A stretch of 64,000 nt of DNA from Natronospirales bacterium (GCA_021792635.1 JAJYUH010000004.1:97342-161341), one strand, 5' to 3'; numbered from the stretch's first letter, positions 35,022 through 44,867 are shown. Notes: generated from the sequence alone by a model not told the origin. Numbers and translations: made by a program.

Positions 35022-37393
35022 AACCTGAGCGTGTATTCCGGCGGCCCGGGCAGGAACGGCGTGGCGGCGCCCTGCTCCCAGGCCGGCTCGCTGTTGCGGT
35101 AGAACGGCGACAACGGATAGCCGCTTTGACCCGTGGGCATCTCGAAAATTCCATTCTGTTCGTGACCGGGCTCCACGTCCATGCGCTCCGACGCGCCGAA
35201 ATGCACGCCCTGCACGCGCGGCATGTTGCTGTCGCCCGGCAATTCCACCGGCGCCATGTCGAGCCAGCGGCTCAGGAACGGCAGGGCGCGGCTCAAAGGC
35301 TGCCGGATGCGCACCGTGTTGTGCTGGCCCCAGGTGCGCGTGGCGAGCCCGGTTCCCGGCAGCCACAACCGGGCGATGACCCGATCCACGGCGGCGAGCA
35401 GCAGCGCGTTCCAGCTCTTGTATTCCGGATCCAGCAGGTTCGGCGGCTGCTGCGTCACCATTTTCCACAGCGGCCCCTCGCGCTGGGTGAGTACACGATA
35501 ATCGAATTTCGGGTCAATTTTTTTGCAGGGCGCGGTAAGCGCGCTGAACACCGTTTGATCCACCCGCCGGCGGAAATCCCGCACCAGTCGGTAGCCCACG
35601 GAATGGATGGAGGCCCTGCCGCCCCAGTTTTCCAGCTCACGGCGGAACTGGGCGCGGCGCGGATGCGCGGCCACATTCTGCGGCGTGAGTAGACGCAGCA
35701 GCAGCGCGCGCCAGCGGCCCAGGAATACCGCACGGTCATCCAGTTCGACCGCCAGCATGTCCGCGGGCGTGAATTTATCTTTGGCCATCAGATCATCGCG
35801 GATCTGCCGCGCGCGGGCGCCCAGGTCATAACCGCCGTCGCCGATTTCCCGCAGCATGGCGCCGTCCACCACGCGGTTGTTGGCGGTCCAGATGCGTCCG
35901 TCCGGTGGATTGACGATGCGCGGGTATCGGTCCGGCGGCAGCCAGCCGACCCAGCCTGTGTCCGGCTTGTCCCAGTAAGCGGGGAATTCGGGATCGTAGC
36001 CCGCGCGGAGCGGAATCCTGCCGGCGAGGGTCCAGCCGATGTTGCCGGCGCTGTCCGCCACCACAAAATTCTGCGCCGGTATGCCGGCGCGGTTCGCCAC
36101 CGCCATGGCCTGGCGCACGTTCTGCGCCGTCGCCAGATCGTCCAGCTCCGCATTGGTGGCGGCCGGGTCATCCGCAATCCAGTGCACCGCGCGCAACGCG
36201 TCGTTGTGACCGTTGCCCACCACCGGACCCCAGATGGTATCGCGCACCTCCAGCACCGCAGCCTTGTGACCCTTCACGCGGATGATTTCCCTGTGGTAGG
36301 TGAATGCGCGCCAGCCGGCGGCGGTGAGGTAATAGCCGGGATCATCGGGTTTGACATGCAGCATCACCAGGTCCACCCAGTCGCCGTAGCTGTTGGTGAA
36401 TCCCCAGGCGATGTGCCGGTTGTCGCCCACCACCATCACCGGCACGCCGGGCAGAGTGACGCCGGTAACCACAAGATGACGTTTGGGCCGCGCGGGATCG
36501 GGATAAACGAACTGTGCCCGGTACCAGATGTTCGGCACCGAAAGACCGAGATGCATGTCGTTGGCAAGGATGGCATGACCGTCGGCACTGTGGGCCGCAT
36601 CCACCGCGAAACCGTTGCTGCCGAGCACCGGCGGCGACAGCGGTGAGCCGCCGTCCGCGGCGGTGAAATCCGCCGCCGGCCAGTTGCGGATATCCACGAC
36701 ATTGCTGCCGGGGATGGGCGGAGTCTTGAATGGCTTACCGACGAGCGGCGCATCCCAGCGGCTGCCCGGCGCATTCAGAAAATCGAACAGCGCCGCCGGC
36801 AGCGTAGCGCGCATCAGCGCCAGGTCCGATTCGCGGCTGTCGCTGGCATTCTGCAGAGTGAAATACATGGCGAAGATGACCAGCACCGAATCCTCGGGAC
36901 GCCACGGCCGCGGGCGTTGCATGAGGATGCCGTATTCGAAGGGCCGGGTCTTGAGGGCGCGCAGGCCGGCATTCACACCCGCCGCGTAGGCATCCAGCAA
37001 TTCGCGCTGTTTGCGGGGAATCTCAGCCAGCACCTCGCGCGCCACGGCGCGCAGGCGGAACAGGCGATGGGCTTCATCCACCTTCAGTGCCGCCGGGCCC
37101 ACCAGGGCGGACAGGTCCCCCGCCGCCAGGCGGCGCATCAGGTCCATCTGGAAGAACCGGTCCTGGGCATGCAGAAAACCGAGGGCGCGCGCGACATCGA
37201 GGCGATCAGACGCCGTGATGGTGGGCACGCCGAGGTGGTCGCGGGTTACCGTGACCGGCGCCGTGAGCCCCACCAGTTTCACCGTACCGTCCAACCGGGG
37301 CGCGCTGCCGCGCAAAAACAGCGTGCCGCCGATCATCACGGCGAGCACCATTACGCCGATGGCGATCAAAACGCTGACTGCAGCTTGTTTCAC
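35006..37393 (-). CDS. Penicillin acylase family (Ntn-hydrolase) protein
   Basis: A 795-aa periplasmic or membrane-anchored Ntn-hydrolase with one N-terminal helix (~5-28). The nucleophile after autocleavage would be Ser259 in PVLGSNGFAVDAAHSADGH, followed by HAILANDMHLGLSVPNIWYR. The alpha chain (~30-245) and the long beta chain are both complete. Relatives hydrolyse N-acyl amides such as beta-lactams or acyl-homoserine lactones; the substrate here is unknown. It converges on parA. Confidence 0.93.
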   Translation of the reverse strand: MKQAAVSVLIAIGVMVLAVMIGGTLFLRGSAPRLDGTVKLVGLTAPVTVTRDHLGVPTITASDRLDVARALGFLHAQDRFFQMDLMRRLAAGDLSALVGPAALKVDEAHRLFRLRAVAREVLAEIPRKQRELLDAYAAGVNAGLRALKTRPFEYGILMQRPRPWRPEDSVLVIFAMYFTLQNASDSRESDLALMRATLPAALFDFLNAPGSRWDAPLVGKPFKTPPIPGSNVVDIRNWPAADFTAADGGSPLSPPVLGSNGFAVDAAHSADGHAILANDMHLGLSVPNIWYRAQFVYPDPARPKRHLVVTGVTLPGVPVMVVGDNRHIAWGFTNSYGDWVDLVMLHVKPDDPGYYLTAAGWRAFTYHREIIRVKGHKAAVLEVRDTIWGPVVGNGHNDALRAVHWIADDPAATNAELDDLATAQNVRQAMAVANRAGIPAQNFVVADSAGNIGWTLAGRIPLRAGYDPEFPAYWDKPDTGWVGWLPPDRYPRIVNPPDGRIWTANNRVVDGAMLREIGDGGYDLGARARQIRDDLMAKDKFTPADMLAVELDDRAVFLGRWRALLLRLLTPQNVAAHPRRAQFRRELENWGGRASIHSVGYRLVRDFRRRVDQTVFSALTAPCKKIDPKFDYRVLTQREGPLWKMVTQQPPNLLDPEYKSWNALLLAAVDRVIARLWLPGTGLATRTWGQHNTVRIRQPLSRALPFLSRWLDMAPVELPGDSNMPRVQGVHFGASERMDVEPGHEQNGIFEMPTGQSGYPLSPFYRNSEPAWEQGAATPFLPGPPEYTLRFQPAG

Positions 37394-37462
37394 GGCTGGC
37401 GATATTCTTGTTGTTAAAGATGAGTGGATAGTATCGCCGGCAGGTGTTGTTCGCCAAATGTT

Positions 37463-38644
37463 TCAGCTCTGGCGCAGACTTGCGGCAATCGGCAGACGCG
37501 CGGCGCGCAGCGCCGGCGGGATGCCGCCCAGGAACCCCATCACCAGCGCGTAGAGGATGCCCAGGCCGAGCAGATGCGGCGTCACGGCAAAGCGGAACGC
37601 CATGACGGTGAACTGATTGAAAGTGGTCGCCTCGAAGCCGTTGAACAGGAGATACGCGAGCATGCCGCCGCACACCCCGCCCACCAGTCCCAGTACCAGC
37701 CCTTCCAGCAGCACCGACGCAAGTACCGGCAGGTGGCCGAAACCGAGTGCGCGCAGCATGGCAATCTCCTGGGTGCGCGCCGCGACTGCGGTGTACATGG
37801 TGTTGATCGCGCCGAACACCGCGCCGCCGCCCATGAGCACCGCGATGATGCCGCCGACGATGCCGATAAAGAGGCTCATGCCCTCGGCCTGGCCGGCGAA
37901 ATAATCCGATTCGCGCTGCACGCTCACGTTCAACTGCGGATTGTGCGTGAGCGATTGCTTGAAAGCATCGAAGGCTCCGGGATTGACAAGCTTCACGTAC
38001 ACCGAACTGACCGAGTTGCCGCGCTGGTAGGCCCCTTGCAGCACCGGCAGACTGGTCCAGATCTCCGAATTGTGCAGTCCGCCGCCGTCATCGAAGATGC
38101 CGACGACCTTCCAGTGGTAGCGGCCGGAGTGCAGCACCTCTCCGAGTTGCAGCCCCTGAAAGCTGCGCGCCGCGTCCGCGCCCACGATGACCTCGTTCAG
38201 CCCCGGTGCAAACATGCGTCCCGCCACGATGCGTACCTTGTTGTGCACGGCGAGCGCGTCGGCGGTAACGCCGCGAAACGAGACGTTGGATTCAGTGCCG
38301 CTGCGGCGTTTCTTCAGGCTGATCTGCACCAAAAGCTCCGGCGACAGCACCGGCCCGCCCGCGTCCTGCGCCACGCCCGGCGCCTGGCCGATGATATAGC
38401 TGCTGTTGCCGCCGAGCACGCTGTTGACCTCGCTGCCGGAGCCGCCGCGCAGCACGATGGCCACATCCGGCGAGCCGGTGGTGACGAGCGTGGTGCGGAA
38501 GCCGGCGCGAATGGAGAGGATCGCCACCACCACCAGCACCACGCCTGCGAACCCCACCACCGCCACCAGCGAAGAATCCAGCCGGTAACGCAGGTTGCGG
38601 AAATTCATGACGCTGACCATCAGGAGTTGGCGCAGGCTGCGCAT
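37463..38644 (-). CDS. FtsX/MacB-type ABC permease
   Basis: A 393-aa permease: one N-terminal helix (~23-43), a MacB-like periplasmic domain, and three C-terminal helices within the FtsX domain (starting near GGIIAVLMGGGAVFGAINTM). ATG 38644 is one base after the upstream permease stop. The pair forms a heterodimer-like MacB exporter, but no ATPase gene lies next to them, either upstream to 40037 (divergent) or downstream. Confidence 0.88.
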   Translation of the reverse strand: MRSLRQLLMVSVMNFRNLRYRLDSSLVAVVGFAGVVLVVVAILSIRAGFRTTLVTTGSPDVAIVLRGGSGSEVNSVLGGNSSYIIGQAPGVAQDAGGPVLSPELLVQISLKKRRSGTESNVSFRGVTADALAVHNKVRIVAGRMFAPGLNEVIVGADAARSFQGLQLGEVLHSGRYHWKVVGIFDDGGGLHNSEIWTSLPVLQGAYQRGNSVSSVYVKLVNPGAFDAFKQSLTHNPQLNVSVQRESDYFAGQAEGMSLFIGIVGGIIAVLMGGGAVFGAINTMYTAVAARTQEIAMLRALGFGHLPVLASVLLEGLVLGLVGGVCGGMLAYLLFNGFEATTFNQFTVMAFRFAVTPHLLGLGILYALVMGFLGGIPPALRAARLPIAASLRQS

Positions 38645-38645
38645 C

Positions 38646-39800
38646 TCAGACGCTCCGTAAAGCCGCGGCCACTTGCAGGCGCACGGCGCGGCCGATCGGC
38701 AGGAGCGCCGCCAGCAAACCCAGCAACAGCATGAGCAACACGCCAACCAGCACGCCTGCGGCTGGAATATAAAGACCGGGGAGGAATTCCAGCAGTGCGC
38801 CGGGAATGATGGCGATCACCGCATAAGCGAGTGATAAGCCAATGGCCCCGCCGACCAGCGTCAGCAACAGCGATTCCGCCAGCACCAGAGCCGCGAGCCG
38901 CAGGTTGCCGAAACCCAGCGCCTTCATCAGCGCCAGTTCCGCGACGCGCTCGCGCACCGATTGCGCCATGGTGTTGGCAGTCACCAATAGCATGGTGAAC
39001 AGCACCGCGCTCACCACCGCGGTGACGATGGCGCCGATGTCGCCGAACTGCGCGGCGAAGTTCGACACAACGGCTTTTTCCGTCGCGGTGCGCGTTTCGT
39101 TGGGCGAATTGGCGAACAGCGCGTCCACCGCCTGAGCCACCGCTCCAGCCCGTGCCGGATCGGCGATCTTGAGCACGAACCAGCTCACGGTGTCGTTGGC
39201 GAAGGCGCGGCTGTCGTCCAGATACCGGTAGTGCATGAACAGCTGGGTATCGCCGCCCTTCTGTGTACTGGTGTAGATGCCGTCCAGCGTCACGTTCCAG
39301 GCGTTGCTGCCATCCTTGTCGCGCCAGATATTGGAGCGCAGCGGGAGCTGCTGGCCGAGTTTCCAGCCGTATTGTTTTGCCAATGCCGCGCCCACGATTA
39401 CGCCGCGCTTGTCCCCGATCCACGCCCGTCTTTCGGCAGTGGACACCCGGTATTCGGGATACACCGTGAGGAAATTGGCGGCGCGCACCGCCAGCGCGTA
39501 GATGGGATTGCGGGGATCCCGGTAGTAACCACCCACCCAGCACTCGGGATTGACCTGCTCGACGCCTTTCACACCCGCGATACGCCCGGCATAGCTGATG
39601 GGCAGGGCCACGGTCAGCGATACCGCACTCATGGTCATGAGGCGGTTGGTGCCGGCGTAATTCGCGCCTAGCGTAAATGCCTCGCGAATGGCCATGAGCA
39701 TGCCGAACAGCAAAAACGCGAACACCACCGATAGCAGCGTAAAAATAAGGCGCGTCTTGCGGCGCGTCAGATTGGCCCAGAGCAGCGGCAGGAATTTCAC
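38646..39800 (-). CDS. FtsX/MacB-type ABC permease
   Basis: A 384-aa protein of the same family and topology as the neighbour: an N-terminal helix (LIFTLLSVVFAFLLFGMLM), a periplasmic domain, and FtsX helices from IGAIVTAVVSAVLFTMLLVT. RVAELALMKALGFGNLRL is the typical coupling segment for the ATPase. It is the first gene of the two-permease unit, 236 bp from the divergent ABC exporter operon. Export of lipids, peptides or lipoproteins is typical of the family. Confidence 0.88.
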   Translation of the reverse strand: MKFLPLLWANLTRRKTRLIFTLLSVVFAFLLFGMLMAIREAFTLGANYAGTNRLMTMSAVSLTVALPISYAGRIAGVKGVEQVNPECWVGGYYRDPRNPIYALAVRAANFLTVYPEYRVSTAERRAWIGDKRGVIVGAALAKQYGWKLGQQLPLRSNIWRDKDGSNAWNVTLDGIYTSTQKGGDTQLFMHYRYLDDSRAFANDTVSWFVLKIADPARAGAVAQAVDALFANSPNETRTATEKAVVSNFAAQFGDIGAIVTAVVSAVLFTMLLVTANTMAQSVRERVAELALMKALGFGNLRLAALVLAESLLLTLVGGAIGLSLAYAVIAIIPGALLEFLPGLYIPAAGVLVGVLLMLLLGLLAALLPIGRAVRLQVAAALRSV

Positions 39801-39917
39801 GCCAGCGGACCTTGATTCGGAGTACTGTGGTTCATATCGGACACCTTCGGTAAGAAGGTGGGAAATTATTGCCTTGGCCGCACAGAATTACCAGTCGGCC
39901 ACATCACCTCTAACGAA

Positions 39918-39957
39918 TGACGAATGTCACCATCGGCTTCCCGCATGACATTCGTCA
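39918..39957. promoter_or_regulatory. Paired TGAC-N4-GTCA dyads, candidate response-regulator operator
   Basis: TGACGAATGTCA (39918-39929) and its exact inverse TGACATTCGTCA (39946-39957), 28 bp apart start to start, each also a TGAC/GTCA dyad. They lie 80-120 bp upstream of the ABC exporter operon that ends in a NarL-type regulator. A separate hairpin, CACCTTC-GGTAA-GAAGGTG, is at 39842-39860. Binding by that regulator is inference. Confidence 0.6.
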
Positions 39958-40036
39958 CCGTCAAGTCCTGACGCACGGAACTGGCGGGCGCACGCCCGGT
40001 ATCCCACAGTGACCGCCATCCCGACGGAGGGCGGTC

Positions 40037-40957
40037 ATGCCAGACAAGCACGTTACCCGGACAACCATCGCGGCGCTCAAAGGCGTCAGCAAATGCTACG
40101 GCCAGGTCACCGCCGTGGACTGTATGAACCTTGAAATCCGCCGCGGCGAAGTACTGGCGCTGCTCGGGCCCAACGGCGCCGGCAAGACCACCAGCGTCAA
40201 CCTGCTGCTGGGCCTGGCCTGGCCAACGAGCGGCGCGGTGGAACTCTTCGGCTTGCCGCCGCGCAAGGTCGCTGCGCGCCGGCGTATCGGCGCCATGCTG
40301 CAAGATGCCCAGTTCGGCGGCCACGCGCGCGTCGGCGAAATCATCGCGCTGTATTCCGGCTACTACCTCAAGCCGCTGGCGCTCGCCGAAACGCTGCGCC
40401 TTGCCGGACTGGAAGACCTGGAGGGCCGGCCGGCAGTGAAACTCTCCGGCGGCCAAAAACAACGGTTGATGTTCGCACTCGCCGTCTGCGGCGATCCCGA
40501 ATTGCTGTTCCTGGACGAACCCACCGTTGGCCTGGATGTCGAATCACGCCGCGCATTCTGGAACAGCATCCGCGCGCTCAAACAGGCCGGCCGCAGCATC
40601 GTGCTCACCACCCATTATCTGGAAGAAGCCGACGCGCTCGCCGACCGCATCGTGGTCATCGGCCGCGGCCGTGTGATCGCCGCGGGTACGCCCGCGGAAA
40701 TCAAGCAGAGCGTCGCGCGGCGCCACATCCGCTGCATCACCAGACTCAAGGCCGCACAGGTTTGCATGCTGCCCGGTGTAAGCGGTGTGCTGCAGGACGG
40801 CGCGCGGCTGGACATCGTGGCCGCGCGTCCGGAGAGCGTGCTGTTCGAGATGCTCAAGCTCGATCCCGCGCTGCACGATCTCGAAGTCACCGGCGCCCGG
40901 CTGGAGGAAGCTTTCCTGGCATTGACCAACAACCACCGCGAGGAGCAGGCAGCATGA
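40037..40957 (+). CDS. ABC transporter ATP-binding protein
   Basis: A 306-aa DrrA-like ATPase: Walker [19 protein letters not shown]-loop AMLQDAQFGG, signature VKLSGGQKQRLMFALAV, Walker B LLFLDEPTVGLDVE, switch His in LTTHYLEEAD. The extra C-terminus binds the ABC-2 permease. It is the first gene of a seven-gene run (40037-46651) that includes its own two-component system, the layout of stress-responsive exporters such as those of DesKR/LiaRS-type systems. It overlaps the permease by ATGA. Confidence 0.93.
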   Translation: MPDKHVTRTTIAALKGVSKCYGQVTAVDCMNLEIRRGEVLALLGPNGAGKTTSVNLLLGLAWPTSGAVELFGLPPRKVAARRRIGAMLQDAQFGGHARVGEIIALYSGYYLKPLALAETLRLAGLEDLEGRPAVKLSGGQKQRLMFALAVCGDPELLFLDEPTVGLDVESRRAFWNSIRALKQAGRSIVLTTHYLEEADALADRIVVIGRGRVIAAGTPAEIKQSVARRHIRCITRLKAAQVCMLPGVSGVLQDGARLDIVAARPESVLFEMLKLDPALHDLEVTGARLEEAFLALTNNHREEQAA

Positions 40958-41730
40958 ATACCGTCGCCGTCAAACACTGGATCTGGCGCGACACGCTGGG
41001 GGTGTATCTGCGCGAGGCCGGTTTCCAGTTCTGGGGCCTAGTGCGCATGCCGGGTTTCGCCCTGCCGACGCTCTTGTTCCCCACCATGTTCTACGTGTTC
41101 TTCGGCCTGGTGTTCGCCAAAGGCGGCGACCGGCAGGTCGCGACCTACATGTTGGCCACCTACGGCACTTTCGGCATCATGGCTCCGGCACTGTTCGGTT
41201 TCGGCGTGGGCGTGGCCATGGAGCGCGAACACGGCATTCTGGCGCTGAAGCGCGTGGCGCCCATGCCGCCCATGGCCTATCTGTTCGCCAAGGCGGCCAT
41301 GGCCATGTTGTTCGCGCTCATCATCGTGCTGCTGCTGTTCGTGCTGGGCGCGGCCTTCGGCGGCGTGGCGCTGCCGCGCAGTGAATGGTGGCTGCTTGCG
41401 GTCACCCTGGTCGCCGGCACGTTGCCGTTCTGCGCCCTGGGCCTGGCGGTCGGCGTGCGCGTCGGCGGTCAGGCGTCCGCCGCCCTCATCAACCTTATCT
41501 ATCTGCCCATGTCGTTCCTGTCGGGCCTGTGGGTGCCGCTACAATTTTTCCCCCATTGGCTGCAAGAACTGGCCAAGGTGTTCCCCGCCTACCACCTGGG
41601 GCAGATCGCGCTTGGCATCGTCCACCAGGACGGCGGTGATTTTCTCGCGCATCTGATTTATCTGCTGATCTTCACCGCCGTCTGTCTGGGCTTTGCGCAG
41701 CATGGCTGGCGGCGCATCCAGGATCGCTGA
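40954..41730 (+). CDS. ABC-2 type permease
   Basis: A 258-aa membrane protein with six helices and no large outer domain, the usual partner of DrrA-like ATPases. It starts MNTVAVKHWIWRDTLG and ends with a basic HGWRRIQDR. ATG 40954 overlaps the ATPase stop. The BAAT-type hydrolase gene follows 12 bp later, with an AAGGAG ribosome site. Confidence 0.92.
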   Translation: MNTVAVKHWIWRDTLGVYLREAGFQFWGLVRMPGFALPTLLFPTMFYVFFGLVFAKGGDRQVATYMLATYGTFGIMAPALFGFGVGVAMEREHGILALKRVAPMPPMAYLFAKAAMAMLFALIIVLLLFVLGAAFGGVALPRSEWWLLAVTLVAGTLPFCALGLAVGVRVGGQASAALINLIYLPMSFLSGLWVPLQFFPHWLQELAKVFPAYHLGQIALGIVHQDGGDFLAHLIYLLIFTAVCLGFAQHGWRRIQDR

Positions 41731-41742
41731 AGGAGAACCAAT

Positions 41743-43278
41743 ATGAACACTCATCAAAAAGGCTTGGCTCGCAGTGGCGTGATCATCCTGTTGCTGATCG
41801 CGACCGCAGTGGTGGTGCTGTTTCTGCTGCCGACGCCGAAACCCGGCAGGCCGGCAGAAGCGGCGGCCGCTCAGGCTGCGACATCCGCCGTTTGCCTGAA
41901 GACCCCGGCGGATTTCAGTTCACCGGCGGTGCTGGCGAGCAGCGCGCCAGCCAGCCTGTGGAAAGGCTGGACGTATGACCGCTCAATCACACTTAGCGCC
42001 ATACCGACATCGGCGCTGGTGGATCAGCCGCTCACGATCCGCGTCAGCGGCTTGAAACCAGGCGAACCTGTGACATTGCGCGCCAGCATGCCGGACTACC
42101 AACACCGCACCTGGAGCGCGCAGGCCACGTTCATTGCCGACCAAGATGGTGTGGTGGATGTGACGCGGCAGGCGCCGCGTTACGGCAGTTATTCCGGTAT
42201 ACACGCCATGGGCCTCGTCTGGTCCATGCTGCCGCAGAACGTCAAGAATCCGCGGGAAATCCTGTACGACCCGTCGCCAGAGAGCGCCAGCTACCCGCTC
42301 AAACTGGAAGCGCTGGCCGGCAAACAGTTACTGGCTGAAACCACACTCACCCGCTATCTGCAAGCGCCGGGCGTGACCAAGACCGAGGTCAATACCGACG
42401 GCCTGGTGGGCGAGTTGTACACGCCGGCCACACCCGGTTTGCATCCCGCCATCGTCGTGCTGGGTGGCTCAGAAGGCGGCTGGCTGTCGTCGTCGCCGGA
42501 AGCGGCGCTGCTCGCTTCGCACGGCTACACCGCGCTGGCGCTTGCCTATTTCCAGGGATTCCAGTCCTTCGATCCGCGACTGGCGGGTCTGCCGCAGATG
42601 CTGATGAACATTCCGCTGGAGTATTTCACCAGGGCGGCGGATTGGCTCAGACAGCAGCCGGGCGTGGACCCGAAACATGTCGGCATCATCGGCTGGTCGA
42701 AAGGCGCGGAAGCGGCGCTGATTACGGCGGCAACATTCCCCAAGGACTTTCAGGCCGTCATCACTTTCATGCCAAGTTCAGTGGTGTGGTCCGGCATACC
42801 CAACGGCCCCGGCCCGATTTCATCCTCTTGGACGTTGCACGGCCAGTCCCTGCCCTGGGTCAATCCGGTTATCAATCCGGCCATGTTCAGTAGCGGCAAG
42901 CCACTGGTTTTTCTCGGCCCCTATCGGGACGGATTAAAAGATGCGGCGGGGGCAAAGAAAGCCGCCATTCCGGTGGAAAAAATTGCCGCACCGGTATTGC
43001 TGGTGTCGGCCAGCGACGACCAGATCTGGCCCTCGACGCTCATGGCGCGGCAGATCATGCAGCGACTCGCCGCACACCATCACGCCTACCATGATGAATC
43101 GCTGTGCTATGCCGGCGCCGGTCACGACATCGCGGCGCCCTACCGGCCGACTAATGCCAGCGTGGTGGCCACGCCGGGCGGCAGCTTCGCCTTCGGCGGA
43201 GGTCCGACCGCTTATGCGTTCGCCGACCGCGATGCCTGGAACAAGGTGCTGGCATTCTTGCAAACCTCACTCCATTAA
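41743..43278 (+). CDS. BAAT/acyl-CoA thioester hydrolase family protein
   Basis: A 511-aa alpha/beta hydrolase related to bile acid-CoA:amino acid N-acyltransferases and acyl-CoA thioesterases. An N-terminal membrane helix (~11-30) is followed by the beta-sandwich Bile_Hydr_Trans domain (LKPGEPVTLRASMPDYQ) and the BAAT_C hydrolase. The nucleophile is Ser319 in GIIGWSKGAEAAL, with Asp in SASDDQIWPS and His in YAGAGHDIAAP. Family enzymes usually use Cys or Ser here. The membrane anchor suggests action outside the cytosol, on lipids or peptides rather than CoA esters (inference). Confidence 0.88.
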   Translation: MNTHQKGLARSGVIILLLIATAVVVLFLLPTPKPGRPAEAAAAQAATSAVCLKTPADFSSPAVLASSAPASLWKGWTYDRSITLSAIPTSALVDQPLTIRVSGLKPGEPVTLRASMPDYQHRTWSAQATFIADQDGVVDVTRQAPRYGSYSGIHAMGLVWSMLPQNVKNPREILYDPSPESASYPLKLEALAGKQLLAETTLTRYLQAPGVTKTEVNTDGLVGELYTPATPGLHPAIVVLGGSEGGWLSSSPEAALLASHGYTALALAYFQGFQSFDPRLAGLPQMLMNIPLEYFTRAADWLRQQPGVDPKHVGIIGWSKGAEAALITAATFPKDFQAVITFMPSSVVWSGIPNGPGPISSSWTLHGQSLPWVNPVINPAMFSSGKPLVFLGPYRDGLKDAAGAKKAAIPVEKIAAPVLLVSASDDQIWPSTLMARQIMQRLAAHHHAYHDESLCYAGAGHDIAAPYRPTNASVVATPGGSFAFGGGPTAYAFADRDAWNKVLAFLQTSLH

Positions 43279-43298
43279 TTCCCATGGAGTCCGTCGCC

Positions 43299-44132
43299 AT
43301 GAAACTGTATCGTATCGTGTCAACCAACACTTTTGTTTTAGTCATCGGACTGGCCGCCCTTGGTGGATGCGCTTCGGTTCACGGCAACATTCCGCGCGCC
43401 GGCAGCGTTGTTTCAACAAGCGACCACGAGCCTCCCGTGAATCTCACGGAGATCAGCGAACAAATCGAGCGCGCGGATTACCGACATGACCCTGAAACGC
43501 TGATTAGATTGCAAACGTCGCTTGAACAGGATCTTGAACACACCCCTCGACCGGGCAAATACCTTTACTACTACCTGGGGTATGTAAATTACGCTCTCGC
43601 TGACGTGCTCTACGAGCACACAGATAAGGCAGAACGTTACGTTGACGCCTCCGAGGACATGCTCAAGCACGCGCTCAAGATTAACCCGGACTTCGCCGAG
43701 GCCGAAGCTCTTTTGGGTTCCAGTTACGGCGTGGAAATCAGCTTGTCTCCCCTGAAGGGAATGTACCTCGGTTTCATCGCAAGCAGCGCCTCCACAAGGG
43801 CCTTGCGGCTTGATCCCGACAACCCGCGCGCGGTGCTACTCAAAGCCGAGAGTGATTACCAGACACCGGCTTTGTTCGGCGGAGATAAGAAACTCGCTAC
43901 AGCGGAATTCAAAAAATCACTGATGCTATTCGACGTTTACAAGGCCGCTGATGCCGACGCTCCGGATTGGGGTAAAGCCGAAGCCTATTTTTGGCTAGCC
44001 TACGCACAAGCACACACAGGAGATGTGCAACAAGCGCGCAGCAACTACCAAGCTGCATTGGCCATCGAGCCGGATTACATGGATGCCAAAAAAGCATTGG
44101 CCAAACTTGAGCCCAAAGATGCGGCCAAGTAG
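43299..44132 (+). CDS. TPR-repeat lipoprotein
   Basis: A 277-aa lipoprotein: signal peptide FVLVIGLAALGGC with lipobox LGGC, then tetratricopeptide-like helices (LKHALKINPDFAEAEALLG, SNYQAALAIEPDYMDAKKAL). No catalytic site. TPR lipoproteins act as scaffolds in the periplasm. ATG 43299 has GGAG 9 bp upstream and is preferred over the in-frame ATG at 43284. It follows the BAAT-type gene by about 20 bp. Confidence 0.82.
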   Translation: MKLYRIVSTNTFVLVIGLAALGGCASVHGNIPRAGSVVSTSDHEPPVNLTEISEQIERADYRHDPETLIRLQTSLEQDLEHTPRPGKYLYYYLGYVNYALADVLYEHTDKAERYVDASEDMLKHALKINPDFAEAEALLGSSYGVEISLSPLKGMYLGFIASSASTRALRLDPDNPRAVLLKAESDYQTPALFGGDKKLATAEFKKSLMLFDVYKAADADAPDWGKAEAYFWLAYAQAHTGDVQQARSNYQAALAIEPDYMDAKKALAKLEPKDAAK

Positions 44133-44194
44133 ATTCAGACATCATCGCGAGGACCGGGAGACGACTTTTCACACACACCAGAGGAGAGTATGCC

Positions 44195-44863
44195 ATGTCA
44201 CATTTCATCACCCAGTTCTCATCAATCAGCGTCGCGGCGGGTGTGGCCATTCTATTTGCCTTGTCCGCGTCGGCCGCGCCAACTGCTGCTCAATCGCATG
44301 CGTCCACCATAAGCGTAGCGCCTGCCGGCACTGTGCTGATTGGCGGCTTTGAAGGCAAAGCCACGCCGAACAAACAGTACGGCACGCTGGTACTCAGTCA
44401 CGGCCATGAGTTCGGCTGGGGTTGGTCAACCACCACCGATCAGATGGCCGGCGGCCATTCGGTGGCAAGCATTGCGCTGATTCACCCCGGCGCCGACGGC
44501 ACCCACGGCGCGCTGCGGGTGAGCGGCGAAATCAAAGCTGGCTTCCCCTACGGACCCTGGGCCGGCGTCATCTGGTTCCCCGGTCGCGAGCCGATGCAGC
44601 CCGCGGACCTCTCTGCCGAACACGAGCTGGACTTCTGGGCGCGCGGCACACCGGGCAGCTACAACCTCATGCTGGATGCCGGGGCACCCGGAGGAATTCC
44701 GCTGTATGCGCATTTCGTGACCACTCCGCAGTGGAAGGAATACCATATTGCGCTGGCGACCGACTTTCCCAACGCCAACTGGAAGCACGTGTACTATCTG
44801 GCCTTCAGCGCCGGCAATCTCGGCAAGTTCCGGTTTGATCTGGACCAAGTGAGCCTGCACTAA
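44195..44863 (+). CDS. Secreted CIA30-like beta-sandwich protein
   Basis: A 222-aa protein with a Sec signal peptide (VAAGVAILFALSASAAPTA). The mature chain looks like an all-beta CIA30/galactose-binding fold: LRVSGEIKAGFPYGPWAGVI, FWARGTPGSYNLML and WKHVYYLAFSAGNLGKFRFD. No enzyme motif. Proteins of this form are found beside DesKR-type systems and beside hydrolases. It lies 4 bp ahead of the histidine kinase gene, so it is clearly co-expressed. Confidence 0.65.
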   Translation: MSHFITQFSSISVAAGVAILFALSASAAPTAAQSHASTISVAPAGTVLIGGFEGKATPNKQYGTLVLSHGHEFGWGWSTTTDQMAGGHSVASIALIHPGADGTHGALRVSGEIKAGFPYGPWAGVIWFPGREPMQPADLSAEHELDFWARGTPGSYNLMLDAGAPGGIPLYAHFVTTPQWKEYHIALATDFPNANWKHVYYLAFSAGNLGKFRFDLDQVSLH

Positions 44864-44867
44864 ACGT

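Noticed and set aside
34227..35468. 413-codon open frame on the minus strand
   Set aside because: It crosses the tails of parA and the acylase gene in the wrong frames and lacks any motif.
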